From Pseudomonas cremoris (GTDB taxonomy: Bacteria > Pseudomonadota > Gammaproteobacteria > Pseudomonadales > Pseudomonadaceae): DNA of 64,000 nucleotides. Shown piece after piece: positions 42,354 through 51,218 of the stretch (its first letter is position 1; each line of letters starts with the position of its first letter). The stretch lies in the NCBI RefSeq assembly GCF_014230465.1, contig NZ_JAAXCY010000015.1, forward strand, positions 89,801 to 153,800. Direction: 5' to 3'. The translations under genes were made by a program, and so were the position numbers. The notes under the pieces are model-generated. The model was not told the origin of the DNA. It saw only the letters and a program-made list of their open reading frames with translations, and did no database searches.

Positions 42354-43313
42354 ATGTTTCAGCACAGCACTCAAGACGATCTTTATCGCAGCAATGACGC
42401 AGCCGATGAACGATTGATCAAAATCGAACGCAGCTGGCACAAACGCGCACAGATCAAGCTGGACTCCCAACGTCCGGATATCCAGCTCGACCTGCAAGCG
42501 CCGGACTTTCTCGAGGCACTGCTACCCTTCGCCCATGATCCGCAGTACCAGAACTACCCGCATGCCCTGAAACTGCTGATCCTCTCGGCCGGCTGGGTCA
42601 TCTACAACCAAAAAACCATCGCCATCGAAACCGAGATCATCTGCCCGTCGTGCATCGACCTGCTGCAGCTGGGCTCACGCCTGAGCTCCGCCAGCGCCGC
42701 GACGATTTCCGAAACCCTGGCAGATGAGGCCTACCACACGTTGTTCTCGATCAACATGTGTGAACTGGCGATTACCCAGCGCGGCATGCGCATCAAATGG
42801 CCAGAACTGGAGCTGACCCGGCACCTGAGCCAAGCCCAGGCAACGATGTCCGAGGCGGACTTCAAGATCTACCGCCTGGCGTTCTCGCTGGTCTCGGAGA
42901 CGTTTATCAGCGACTACCTGGCCGACCTCAGTGACGCGCCCGACATCCAGCCGGTGTTTCGTCACGTGGTGGCCCTGCACAAAAAAGACGAGCTGGTGCA
43001 CAAGCACATCTTCCCGCTGTTCGTGCAGCAGGTGGTCGGTGACTTCACGGCGCAGCAAACCACCTTGTTTACGCGGGGCATCGCCAACTCCATCCGGATC
43101 TTCCCCATGCGCGAGATTTCTGCGTGGCGAATCATCCTGCCCCAACTGCTCGAAGTGTTCGGCGATCGCTCGCTGCTGCTGCCGACTCAATTTATCGAGA
43201 CCGGCGAAGCGGACTACTCGGCGATGCCCGACATCCTCAGTTCCATTGGCATACATCCCGCAGCCGTGCTGCCAGAACTGCAGGTGATGACAGAGCCGGT
43301 CATCACCGTTTGA
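42354..43313 (+). CDS. AurF-like diiron oxygenase
   Basis: A 319-residue helical protein of the AurF (p-aminobenzoate N-oxygenase) family. Candidate iron ligands follow the AurF order: Glu92 or Glu94, Glu125-x2-His128 (DEAYH), Glu182, and His209-x3-Glu213-x2-His216 (HKKDELVH). Members convert amines into hydroxylamines or nitro groups, or oxidise other small molecules. ATG 42354 is preferred to 42318. It lies 80 bases after the crotonase gene and 45 before the AsnB-like gene. No NRPS or carrier protein is nearby, unlike the pvf, mgo or ham clusters. The substrate is unknown. Confidence 0.78.
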   Translation: MFQHSTQDDLYRSNDAADERLIKIERSWHKRAQIKLDSQRPDIQLDLQAPDFLEALLPFAHDPQYQNYPHALKLLILSAGWVIYNQKTIAIETEIICPSCIDLLQLGSRLSSASAATISETLADEAYHTLFSINMCELAITQRGMRIKWPELELTRHLSQAQATMSEADFKIYRLAFSLVSETFISDYLADLSDAPDIQPVFRHVVALHKKDELVHKHIFPLFVQQVVGDFTAQQTTLFTRGIANSIRIFPMREISAWRIILPQLLEVFGDRSLLLPTQFIETGEADYSAMPDILSSIGIHPAAVLPELQVMTEPVITV

Positions 43314-43358
43314 ACCCAGCGTGCCGCTGATCACTACAAATTCAATCGAGTACTTTTT

Positions 43359-45263
43359 ATGTGTGGATACATTGGCGTCTTCGCCAAACAACCTCGTGCA
43401 TTCGACCCGAACATGTTCGATGCCGCCCTGCGCGCCATCCATCACCGCGGCCCGGACAGCTCCAGCCAGTGGTTCGACCCCAAGGGCCAGGCTGCTTTCG
43501 GCTATGTACGCCTGGGCCTGGTCGGGCTGGGCAACGGCACCCAGCCTATCGTCGCCGACGAAGGCGATCTGGTGATGATGGTCAACGGCGAGTTCTACGA
43601 CTACCAACGCATTCGCGCGGAGCTGGAAAGCTACGGCTGCCGGTTCAAGACTTCCTCGGACAGTGAAATCGCCATGCACCTGTACCGCCGCCATGGCGTG
43701 CGCGGCCTGAAGCAACTGCGTGGCGAGTTCACCATCCTGATTTACGACCGCCTGCACAAAAAGCTGTTTGCGGTGCGTGACCGAGTGGGCGTCAAGCCGC
43801 TGTACTACACCGAACATGAAGGCGCCTGGTACTTCGCTTCCGAGATCAAAGCCTTGCTCGCGGCGGGCGTTCCGGCGCAGTGGGACCACGAGTCCTACGC
43901 TAACCGGGGCTTTATCCTGCGTGACCGTACCGTGTTCAACACCATCCGCAGCGTGAAGCCGGGGTGCTGGATCATCGCCGACGAAAGCGGCCTGCAAACC
44001 GAGCAATACTGGGACTGGGACTTCCCCGGCGCCCAGGCCACCGAGCAGCGCAGTGAAGCCGAGATGATCGACTCGCTGCGCAACACCATCGAAGAGTCCG
44101 TGCGCCTGCGCCTGCACGCCGATGTGCCGGTGGGCGTCTGCCTCAGCGGCGGCCTGGATTCATCGGCCATGCTGGGGATTGCCACAGAGCTGACCGGCCA
44201 ACCGTTGCAGGCGTTCCACTTGTCCTTCGAAGGCGAGCAAGCCTACGACGAACGCCAGTACGCCGAAGTTGCCGCGCGGCATAACCGGGCGCACCTCAAC
44301 GTGTTGTCGGTGAACTCCACTGACATGGCGGATAACTTCGAAAATGCCCTATGGCACGCCGAAATGCCCTTCGCCAATGCCCATAGCGTGGCCAAATACC
44401 TGCTGTGCAAATACGTGCAAAGCCAGGGCATGCGTGCGGTGTTGACCGGTGAAGGCGCCGACGAGGTCTTCGGCGGCTACCCGCACTATCGCCGCGACAT
44501 GGTGCTGTACAACCACGAACACCAGGACCCAGCGGTGATTGCCGAACTCACCCGCCGTCTGCACGCCAGTGAAGACCGCTACCTGCCCGGCGGCAAAAAT
44601 GACGTGAAGTGGGTCCAGGACGAAATGGGCCATGGCGTGTCCTGGCTGCAAACCCAATCGGCGCTGTTCGGCCCGTTGGCACAGTTGTACAGCGATGACT
44701 TCCGCGAGCGCTTCTGCAATGTCGATGCCTATCGCCAGTTCTACGACCGCTTGAGCCCACGGGCGCTCGACGGTTGGGAGCCGGTCAACCGCTCGCTGTA
44801 CATGGTCGCCAAGTCCAGCCTGCCCAACGTGGTACTGACCTCCTTGGGTGATCGCATGGAAATGGCCGGCAGCCTGGAAGGCCGCCCGCCGCTGCTGGAC
44901 CATCAAGTGATCGAAGCCGCCTGCCGCCTGCCGGTCAACATGAAAGTGCGCGGCGCCACCGAGAAGTACGCCCTGCGCGAAGCCATGCGCCCTTACGTGC
45001 CGCAGGCAGTGCTGGATCGCAAGAAGCAGTACTTCCGCGCACCACCGGCGTCGGAAAGCCCGCAATCGAAGCTGTTCGAGATGATCAACGACGTGTTGAG
45101 CGGACCGGCGTTGAGCAACGTGCCGTTCTTCGACCCGCGTAAAGTACGCGCCCTGCTGGCAACCTTGCCAAGCTTGTCCCCCGCGCAACGCGCATCGGCA
45201 GACAACCTGCTGATGGAAATTGCCGGTCTGTGCCTGATGCAACAACGGTTCGCTGTGAACTGA
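43359..45263 (+). CDS. AsnB-like glutamine-dependent amidotransferase
   Basis: A 634-residue protein of asparagine synthetase B type. The N-terminal Ntn glutaminase has nucleophile Cys2 (MCGYIGVF), the HHRGPDSS motif and VMMVNGEFYDY. The synthetase domain has the PPi-loop VCLSGGLDSSAM (residues about 262-273) and LTGEGADEVFGGYPHY. The intact Cys2 means it can use glutamine ammonia to convert a carboxylate to an amide. Clustered with an oxygenase and exporter, it may amidate a pathway intermediate rather than aspartate, although ordinary asparagine synthesis is not excluded. Confidence 0.88.
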   Translation: MCGYIGVFAKQPRAFDPNMFDAALRAIHHRGPDSSSQWFDPKGQAAFGYVRLGLVGLGNGTQPIVADEGDLVMMVNGEFYDYQRIRAELESYGCRFKTSSDSEIAMHLYRRHGVRGLKQLRGEFTILIYDRLHKKLFAVRDRVGVKPLYYTEHEGAWYFASEIKALLAAGVPAQWDHESYANRGFILRDRTVFNTIRSVKPGCWIIADESGLQTEQYWDWDFPGAQATEQRSEAEMIDSLRNTIEESVRLRLHADVPVGVCLSGGLDSSAMLGIATELTGQPLQAFHLSFEGEQAYDERQYAEVAARHNRAHLNVLSVNSTDMADNFENALWHAEMPFANAHSVAKYLLCKYVQSQGMRAVLTGEGADEVFGGYPHYRRDMVLYNHEHQDPAVIAELTRRLHASEDRYLPGGKNDVKWVQDEMGHGVSWLQTQSALFGPLAQLYSDDFRERFCNVDAYRQFYDRLSPRALDGWEPVNRSLYMVAKSSLPNVVLTSLGDRMEMAGSLEGRPPLLDHQVIEAACRLPVNMKVRGATEKYALREAMRPYVPQAVLDRKKQYFRAPPASESPQSKLFEMINDVLSGPALSNVPFFDPRKVRALLATLPSLSPAQRASADNLLMEIAGLCLMQQRFAVN

Positions 45264-45316
45264 CCTTTAGGCGGCGCGCTGCGGATGCGGTGCGTCGCCT
45301 GACCCAAGGAGGGTCC

Positions 45317-46219
45317 ATGCTGAAAAAACACTTATCACTCGCCGTGCTCGTGACACTCGTCTGGGGCGTCAACTTCCCCATCACCAAATTGGGTCTGCGG
45401 GCGATCGACCCCTTTGTACTCACGGGCATCCGCTTTGCCCTCGCCGCCTTGCCGCTGGTGTTCTTTATCAAGCGCCCAGCCGTCAAGTTCAGTTACGTGG
45501 TGGCCTACGGGATCATCTTCGGGCTGGGCATGTGGGGCGTGATCAACTACGGCATCCAGGTGGGCGTGAGTCCAGGCATTGCCTCGTTGATCATTCAACT
45601 CAGCGTGTTCTTCACCATGGGCTGGGGCTTTTTGCTGTTCAAGGAAAAGATCCGTGGTGCGCAGATGATCGGCGCGGTGCTGGCACTGATTGGCCTGGCG
45701 GGGATCATTTCGACCCAGGAAGGCAACCATGCGGTGCTGGGCGTCATGTTGATCGTGCTGAGCGCGGTGGCCTGGAGCATCGGCAATGTCATCATCAAGA
45801 AGTCCGGGGTCAAGGAGATCTTCTCGTTCATGGTGTGGGCCAGCCTTATCCCGCCAATTCCGCTGTTCCTTACGGCCTGGCTGATGCATGGCAGCGCGGC
45901 GTTTGAAGGCTTGCAAGCCAGCCTCGACCTGACGGCAGTCTTGTCGATCCTGTTTCAGGTGTACTTGGCCACGCACTTTGCCTACTGGGGCTGGAACTCG
46001 TTGCTCAAGCTGTACCCGGTGTCCACCGTGGCGCCGTTGTCGTTGCTGATTCCCGTGTTTGGCATTGCCAGTTCGATGCTGATACTCGACGAGCGTATTT
46101 CCACGCCGAACCTGATTTCCATCGGGATCATCATCGTGGGGCTGGCGGTGGGGTTATATCGCAGGCCGGTGAACGTGGTTACCACCGGACAGGGCGTCGG
46201 CATGCAGCCCAGCAAATAG
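45317..46219 (+). CDS. EamA/DMT family transporter
   Basis: A 300-residue protein from ATG 45317 with AAGGAGGG upstream. It has ten predicted helices in two EamA repeats (TLVWGVNFPITKLGLRAIDPF, then LSAVAWSIGNVIIKKSG) and ends VGLYRRP. The family includes the cysteine/O-acetylserine exporter YdeD and other small-metabolite exporters. As the last gene of the crotonase-diiron-AsnB operon it probably exports the product. Confidence 0.85.
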   Translation: MLKKHLSLAVLVTLVWGVNFPITKLGLRAIDPFVLTGIRFALAALPLVFFIKRPAVKFSYVVAYGIIFGLGMWGVINYGIQVGVSPGIASLIIQLSVFFTMGWGFLLFKEKIRGAQMIGAVLALIGLAGIISTQEGNHAVLGVMLIVLSAVAWSIGNVIIKKSGVKEIFSFMVWASLIPPIPLFLTAWLMHGSAAFEGLQASLDLTAVLSILFQVYLATHFAYWGWNSLLKLYPVSTVAPLSLLIPVFGIASSMLILDERISTPNLISIGIIIVGLAVGLYRRPVNVVTTGQGVGMQPSK

Positions 46220-46243
46220 CGCGCCTTAGTAGTGAGCGGGGAG

Positions 46244-46549
46244 TCAACACGCGAAGTTGTCGATTTTCACCTGACCATCGGGAAACGTCGCAATAATTTC
46301 CAGCTCACCGCCCATTGCGCGAATGTAGTCACGCAACGTGCTGATATACATATCGGTGCGCCGCTCCATCTTGGAAACAGCCGCCTGGTTGATATTCAAT
46401 GCCTTGGCCAGGCTTTGCTGGCTCAGTCGCTGAGCCTTGCGCAGCTCATGCAGGGGCATTTCCTGCAGATGTTGCTGGAACAGCAGCTTTGCCTCCGCAC
46501 GGGATTGCGGCGTCATGCGCGCTTGAAGTTCAGCGAATTTCTTAGCCAT
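46244..46549 (-). CDS. higA: HigA-type antitoxin (XRE family)
   Basis: A 101-residue protein from ATG 46549. The helix-turn-helix reads LRKAQRLSQQSLAKALNINQAAVSKMERRTDMYISTLRDYIRAMGG, the standard XRE motif of HigA/MqsA-like antitoxins, and it ends KIDNFAC. The start overlaps the toxin stop by 8 bases. It neutralises the toxin and probably represses the operon. Confidence 0.85.
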   Translation of the reverse strand: MAKKFAELQARMTPQSRAEAKLLFQQHLQEMPLHELRKAQRLSQQSLAKALNINQAAVSKMERRTDMYISTLRDYIRAMGGELEIIATFPDGQVKIDNFAC

Positions 46550-46907
46550 GGTTACGGCCCTCTCTACGCATTGTTTCCAGATGTATGTCATACAACTTTT
46601 CTGCCACGGGAACATGCTCCTCATACCATCGGCGTTGTCCGGTCTTGTCACCACCGAGCAGCAACAATGCGCATCGGCGTGGATCAAAGGCGTACAACAC
46701 CCGATAAGGTCTCCCTGCGTGCTGCACGCGCAGTTCCCGTAGGTTGCCATGCCGGGAGCCCTTGATATCGCTACTGTGGGGAAAGCCCAACCCCGGCCCG
46801 AAAAGCCCCAGCAGATCAACGCTGGCAGAGACCGAAATCTGCTCCTTTACCCCCAGGCCATCCCACCAGCCTCCGAACTCATCCGTGTATTCAATTTCCC
46901 AGCTCAT
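46542..46907 (-). CDS. higB: HigB/RelE-family toxin
   Basis: A 121-residue protein from ATG 46907 (MSWEIEYTDEFGGWWDGL). The core is of the RelE/HigB mRNA-interferase fold (GSRHGNLRELRVQHAGRPYRVLYAFDPRRCALLLLGGDKTG). The GRPYRVLYAFD and GGDKTG segments are typical of phage-derived HigB (Gp49-like). The toxin gene precedes the antitoxin, as in other HigBA loci. Confidence 0.87.
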   Translation of the reverse strand: MSWEIEYTDEFGGWWDGLGVKEQISVSASVDLLGLFGPGLGFPHSSDIKGSRHGNLRELRVQHAGRPYRVLYAFDPRRCALLLLGGDKTGQRRWYEEHVPVAEKLYDIHLETMRREGRNHG

Positions 46908-46946
46908 GAAATATGCCATCCAAGGAATATAATCTCAAGAACTTAA

Positions 46947-47150
46947 AACTAGGAGATGAAGTGGCCCACCTTCCACCCGTGCCCCTGGGAAATTGTTTGT
47001 ACATCCTTCCAATTCGACGGCTAACCGTCCGCCCACCCACAAAAAAAGACGCGATATCCGCCTCACGCGCAGCAAAAACACAATTTTCAAAATGTAAAAA
47101 GCGCTCTAATACGCTCCTGTTGATTGGTTTTGAAGATCCTGGAGTTCCCC
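46947..47150. other. A/T-richer intergenic region, no gene seen
   Basis: This gap between the divergent higB and the antiporter gene is visibly richer in A and T than its neighbours. It includes a run of A at 47040-47046 and TTTTGAAGATCCTGGAG before the antiporter start. It must hold promoters for both, but no operator symmetry stood out. Confidence 0.4.
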
Positions 47151-48959
47151 ATGCCCCATGAAGGCAACCTGTTACAAGCAGCCGTGGTGTTCCTGCTCGC
47201 CGCCGTGCTCACCGTGCCGCTGGCCAAGCGCCTGCAACTAGGCGCGGTGCTGGGCTACCTGTTCGCCGGTGTGATCATCGGCCCATCGGTACTGGGCCTG
47301 GTGGGCAACCCGCAGAGCGTGGCGCAATTCTCTGAATTGGGGGTGGTGCTGCTGCTGTTCATCATCGGCCTGGAGCTGTCGCCCAAACGATTGTGGGTGA
47401 TGCGCAAGGCGGTGTTCGGTGTGGGCCTGGCCCAGGTGTTGCTCACCGGGTTGGTGATGGGCGTCGTGGCGCTATGGGTATTTGACCAGTCTTGGAACAG
47501 CGCCATCGTGCTGGGCCTGGGCCTGGCGTTGTCGTCCACTGCCTTTGGCCTGCAAAGCCTGGCCGAGCGTAAAGAGCTGAACCAGCCCCACGGGCGCCTG
47601 GCATTTGCCATCCTGCTGTTCCAGGACATCGCCGCCATCCCGCTGATCGCGATGGTGCCGCTGCTGGCGGGCAGTGATCACCCGACCACCGAAGCCCAGG
47701 GCCTGCAGCACGTGTTGCAAATCCTCGGCAGCATCGCCGTGGTAATCATCGGTGGGCGCTACCTGTTGCGACCCGTGTTTCGCATCGTCGCCAAGACCGG
47801 GCTGCGGGAAGTGTCCACCGCCACCGCGCTGCTGGTGGTGATCGGAACCGCCTGGCTGATGGAACTGGTGGGGGTGTCCATGGCCCTCGGCGCCTTCCTC
47901 GCCGGCTTGCTGCTGGCGGATTCGGAATACCGCCATGAACTCGAATCCCAGATCGAACCGTTCAAAGGTCTGCTGCTGGGCCTGTTCTTTATCAGCGTGG
48001 GCATGGGCGCCAACCTCAGCCTGCTGCTCAGCTCGCCGTTGGTGGTGATCGGCCTGACGCTGCTGCTGATCGGCTTGAAGTTGCCGCTGTTGTACGCCGT
48101 CGGTCGCCTGGTGGGCGACCTCAATCGCGAAAGCGCCCTACGCCTGGGCGTGGTGTTGGCGGCGGGCGGTGAATTTGCCTTCGTGGTGTTCAAGATCGGT
48201 CGCGACCAGGGCCTGTTCGAACCGCATCTCTACGATGTGCTGGTACTCACCATCACTCTTTCCATGGCCGTGACCCCGCTACTGCTGTTGGTATGCCCGA
48301 AGCTGTTCAAGCCCAAGGCCAAGCCAGTGGAGGTGCCAGAGGAATACCGCACCATCGAAAGCGACGCGCCGCGCGTGGTGATTGCCGGCATGGGGCGGAT
48401 GGGCCAGATCGTCGCGCGGATTCTGCGGGCGCAGAACATCTCGTTTATCGCCCTCGACACGTCGGTGGAAACCATCGAACTGACCCGCAGTTTCGGCGGT
48501 ATGCCGGTGTTCTATGGCGACCCGCAACGTCCCGAGATCCTGCACGCCGCAAAAGTCGACCAGGCCGAGTTCTTTGTGATCGCCATGGACGACCCGGAGA
48601 TCAATATCAAGACCGCCGAACTGGTGCGCAACCTCTACCCGCACATGAAGATCATCGCCCGTGCGCGTAACCGCCAGCACGTGCACCGCCTGGTAGACCT
48701 TGACGCTTCACCGGTGCGCGAGACGTTTTACTCCAGCCTGGAAATGAGCCGTCGCACCCTGGTCGGCCTCGGTTTGACCCAGGCCCAGGCCGATGCACGC
48801 ATCACCCGCTTCAAGAACCACGACCTTCAACTGCTGGCCGCGCAACATGCGGTGTACGACGACGCAGGCAAAGTGATGCAAACCGCCCAGGAAGCAAGGG
48901 CGGAATTGGCGCGGCTGTTTGAGATGGACCGACTAGAGGAAGAGTCCGACAAGGTGTGA
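47151..48959 (+). CDS. CPA2 monovalent cation:proton antiporter (KefB/KefC type)
   Basis: A 602-residue protein from ATG 47151. The N-terminal 380 residues form the Na+/H+ exchanger-type membrane domain (GYLFAGVIIGPSVLGLVG, then LFIIGLELSPKRLW and ILLFQDIAAIPLIAMVPLL). The C-terminal TrkA-N domain starts RVVIAGMGRMGQIVARIL and binds nucleotides. The pattern matches glutathione-gated K+ efflux proteins (KefB/KefC). No KefF/KefG ancillary gene is adjacent. Confidence 0.88.
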   Translation: MPHEGNLLQAAVVFLLAAVLTVPLAKRLQLGAVLGYLFAGVIIGPSVLGLVGNPQSVAQFSELGVVLLLFIIGLELSPKRLWVMRKAVFGVGLAQVLLTGLVMGVVALWVFDQSWNSAIVLGLGLALSSTAFGLQSLAERKELNQPHGRLAFAILLFQDIAAIPLIAMVPLLAGSDHPTTEAQGLQHVLQILGSIAVVIIGGRYLLRPVFRIVAKTGLREVSTATALLVVIGTAWLMELVGVSMALGAFLAGLLLADSEYRHELESQIEPFKGLLLGLFFISVGMGANLSLLLSSPLVVIGLTLLLIGLKLPLLYAVGRLVGDLNRESALRLGVVLAAGGEFAFVVFKIGRDQGLFEPHLYDVLVLTITLSMAVTPLLLLVCPKLFKPKAKPVEVPEEYRTIESDAPRVVIAGMGRMGQIVARILRAQNISFIALDTSVETIELTRSFGGMPVFYGDPQRPEILHAAKVDQAEFFVIAMDDPEINIKTAELVRNLYPHMKIIARARNRQHVHRLVDLDASPVRETFYSSLEMSRRTLVGLGLTQAQADARITRFKNHDLQLLAAQHAVYDDAGKVMQTAQEARAELARLFEMDRLEEESDKV

Positions 48960-49032
48960 GGTTACAGGTGAACGATATTGCGAATTTTCTGACAGAATAC
49001 GCCGCAATTTCGTTCATCCCCTGGAGCGCTTC

Positions 49033-49602
49033 ATGGCCACTTTCACCAAGACCGCCGCCCTGCTGGCCCTGGCGCTTGCCGCTGGCAGCGCGTTCGCCGC
49101 CTCCAAGCCGGCCACGCAGAAAGCCGACACCCAAACCATTTCCACTTTGGGCGGCAAGTTCACCTTCAACCTGCCCAAGGCCTACGTTGCCGACACCCTG
49201 CCGTCGGGCAAGGCCGAGGATGGCACCGCCGACACCCAAGGCACGTTGTACGCCAACCAGACCACGAAAAGTGTGGTGATCGTCGCCGAAACCGTGCGTA
49301 ACGACGGGGTAAAGATCCAGGATAACGATGCACAGTTCCTGGACGGCGCCGTGGCAGGTTTCATCAAGGACCAGAGCGCCGCCCTGCCGGACTTCAAGAA
49401 ACAGAACGAGAAGAAACTGACCTTCAAGGGCCTGGGCCTGCGCCAGGTGGACAGCACCGCCACTCAAGGCGGCGGCAAGACCCTGAACTCCACGTTCCTC
49501 GGCGGCTCGGGCAACCACTTGCTGGTGATCCAGGCGATTTCCCGGGGCGATGATGCAAAGGGGCATGCCGCGTTGGTGAAGCAGATTACCGGCGGTAAAT
49601 AA
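49033..49602 (+). CDS. Secreted/periplasmic DcrB-like protein
   Basis: A 189-residue protein with a clear signal peptide (TAALLALALAAGSAFAASK, cleavage after AFA). The mature part (LGGKFTFNLPKAYVADTLP, then DGAVAGFIKDQSAALPDF) has the alternating pattern of DcrB-type periplasmic proteins. No catalytic motif is visible and the role is unknown. It follows the antiporter by 73 bases. Confidence 0.65.
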   Translation: MATFTKTAALLALALAAGSAFAASKPATQKADTQTISTLGGKFTFNLPKAYVADTLPSGKAEDGTADTQGTLYANQTTKSVVIVAETVRNDGVKIQDNDAQFLDGAVAGFIKDQSAALPDFKKQNEKKLTFKGLGLRQVDSTATQGGGKTLNSTFLGGSGNHLLVIQAISRGDDAKGHAALVKQITGGK

Positions 49603-49631
49603 CCCGATAATCCAGGCAACACAAAACCAAT

Positions 49632-49718
49632 GTGGGAGCGGGCTTGCTCGCGAATGCGGTGGAACAGTCGATATACCTATGACTGACACACCGCATTCGC
49701 GAGCAAGCCCGCTCCCAC
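49632..49718. repeat. REPIN
   Basis: Inverted pair of GTGGGAGCGGGCTTGCTCGCGAATGCGG-type arms with a variable loop, between the convergent DcrB-like and esterase genes. Confidence 0.9.
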
Positions 49719-49731
49719 ATTTGTACCGTGC

Positions 49732-50451
49732 TCACTTCAAGCTGTTTTCCATCCAGCCCTTCAAGTCCTGAATCTCCGCCTCACTGATGGTATGCGGCAT
49801 CCCCATATACCCATGAAACTCCGGCTTCAACCCCAGCCCCACCAACACCTCATTCGCCCGGGTCGCCGACGCATACGGCAGCGCCTGGTCCAACGTGCCA
49901 TGGCCGATAAAGATTGCCAGCGCGTCCAATGAGCCATTCGGTTTCAGCTCAGCCTTCAACACCGGCAACACACTGCCACTCAGTGCCGCAATCCCGCGCA
50001 CCAACGCAGGCTGACGCAAGCCCACCTCGTAGGACATGATCGCGCCTTGGCTGAAGCCCACGAGGAACACCCGGTCAGGTTGGGTGTGGTACTTGGCGGT
50101 GGCCTGGGTCACGAAGTCTTCGATCAGCTTGGCGCTGCGTTGCAAATCTGCTGTCTCGCCGTCGTAATCACCATCACCAGGCTTTTTGGCAAACCAACGG
50201 TAGCCACTCGGGTCCACCGGCATTGGCGCCCGCGCCGACAGATAAGTCCAAGTTGACGGCAGCGCGTCCTTGATGCCAAACAGGTCTTCTTCGTTGCTGC
50301 CGAACCCATGCAGGAAAATCACCAAGGGTTCATTGCGCGCATCACCCTGGGTCTGTTCCAGGTACGACAGGGGCAAATCGGTGTGCAGCGTGTCGTCAGC
50401 GTGAACGACGCCAGCCACCAGGGTCAGCGCCAGCGCAAGCAGTTTGAGCAT
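49732..50451 (-). CDS. Secreted carboxylesterase/phospholipase (alpha/beta hydrolase)
   Basis: A 239-residue hydrolase with signal peptide (LLALALTLVAGVVHADD). Family features are FLHGFGSNEEDLFGI, nucleophile GFSQGA, an Asp-containing FIGHGTLDQALPYASA and the late histidine YMGMPHTIS. It resembles the carboxylesterase 2/phospholipase family but is exported. It lies 11 bases after the cobF stop in the same orientation and may be cotranscribed. Confidence 0.8.
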   Translation of the reverse strand: MLKLLALALTLVAGVVHADDTLHTDLPLSYLEQTQGDARNEPLVIFLHGFGSNEEDLFGIKDALPSTWTYLSARAPMPVDPSGYRWFAKKPGDGDYDGETADLQRSAKLIEDFVTQATAKYHTQPDRVFLVGFSQGAIMSYEVGLRQPALVRGIAALSGSVLPVLKAELKPNGSLDALAIFIGHGTLDQALPYASATRANEVLVGLGLKPEFHGYMGMPHTISEAEIQDLKGWMENSLK

Positions 50452-50462
50452 GGGGCGTTACC

Positions 50463-51218
50463 TCAGGGTTTGCGCAGCAGATAAGTGTCCATGATCCAGC
50501 CGTTGGCCACGCGTGCGGCCTTGCGCACTCGCTCGATTTCTTCGGCCACTTCACTGACTTTGCCGCTGATCAGGATTTCGTCTGGCGTGCCCAGGTAGGC
50601 GCCCCAGTAAATGTCCAGGTCCTGATCGGCGACGGTGCGGTAGGAGTCTTCGGCATCAAGCATCACCACCAAGGTGTCGGCATCACTTGCCTGCCCCGCG
50701 GCCAGACGGCGGCCGGTGGTGATCTCGATGGAGCGGCCGATGCGGTTCAGCGGCACTTTGTGCTGGGCCGCCAGTGCCTGCACGCTGGTGATGCCGGGGA
50801 TCACTTCGAATTCAAAGGTGCAACGACCGCTGGCCAGAATCGCCTGCAGGATACGAATAGTGCTGTCGTACAGCGCAGGATCGCCCCAGGCCAGGAACGC
50901 GCCCACTTCACCGTCGGCCATTTCCTCGTTGATCATGCGCTCGAACGTGTGTTGCTTGTCGCGGTTCAGGTCCTGAACGGCGGTGGTGTAGTCGATATCG
51001 CCGCGCACGCGCTCGGGGCAATCGGCCTCGACGAAGCGATAGCCGGGCTCGGTGATGTAGGTCTCGCAGATCTCGCGACGCAGGTCGATGAGCTTGTCTT
51101 TGCTCTGGCCCTTGTCCATCAGGAAAAACACGTCAGTGCGGTTCAGCGCCTTCACGGCCTGCATCGTGATGTAGTCAGGGTTGCCGGCGCCAATGCCGAT
51201 GATCAGGATGCGTTTCAT
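50463..51218 (-). CDS. cobF: Precorrin-6A synthase (deacetylating)
   Basis: A 251-residue SAM-dependent tetrapyrrole methylase of the aerobic cobalamin pathway, catalysing C-1 methylation and loss of acetate from precorrin-5. The N-terminus MKRILIIGIGAGNPDYITMQAV, the LAWGDPALYDSTIRIL motif and VIPGITSVQALAA are diagnostic. Its start overlaps the stop of the histidine phosphatase gene, indicating coupling. No other cob genes are in the window. Confidence 0.92.
   Translation of the reverse strand: MKRILIIGIGAGNPDYITMQAVKALNRTDVFFLMDKGQSKDKLIDLRREICETYITEPGYRFVEADCPERVRGDIDYTTAVQDLNRDKQHTFERMINEEMADGEVGAFLAWGDPALYDSTIRILQAILASGRCTFEFEVIPGITSVQALAAQHKVPLNRIGRSIEITTGRRLAAGQASDADTLVVMLDAEDSYRTVADQDLDIYWGAYLGTPDEILISGKVSEVAEEIERVRKAARVANGWIMDTYLLRKP

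Noticed and set aside
42675..44117. Minus-strand open frame (480 codons) across the diiron oxygenase and AsnB-like genes
   Set aside because: It spans two unrelated real genes on the other strand and their intergenic gap, with no domain of its own.
41488..45263. Carbapenem-like (CarA/CarB) pathway for the crotonase plus AsnB-like pair
   Set aside because: CarA-type beta-lactam synthetases lack the glutaminase cysteine, while Cys2 is present here. The crotonase keeps both hydratase glutamates, and no CarC-type 2-oxoglutarate oxygenase is present.
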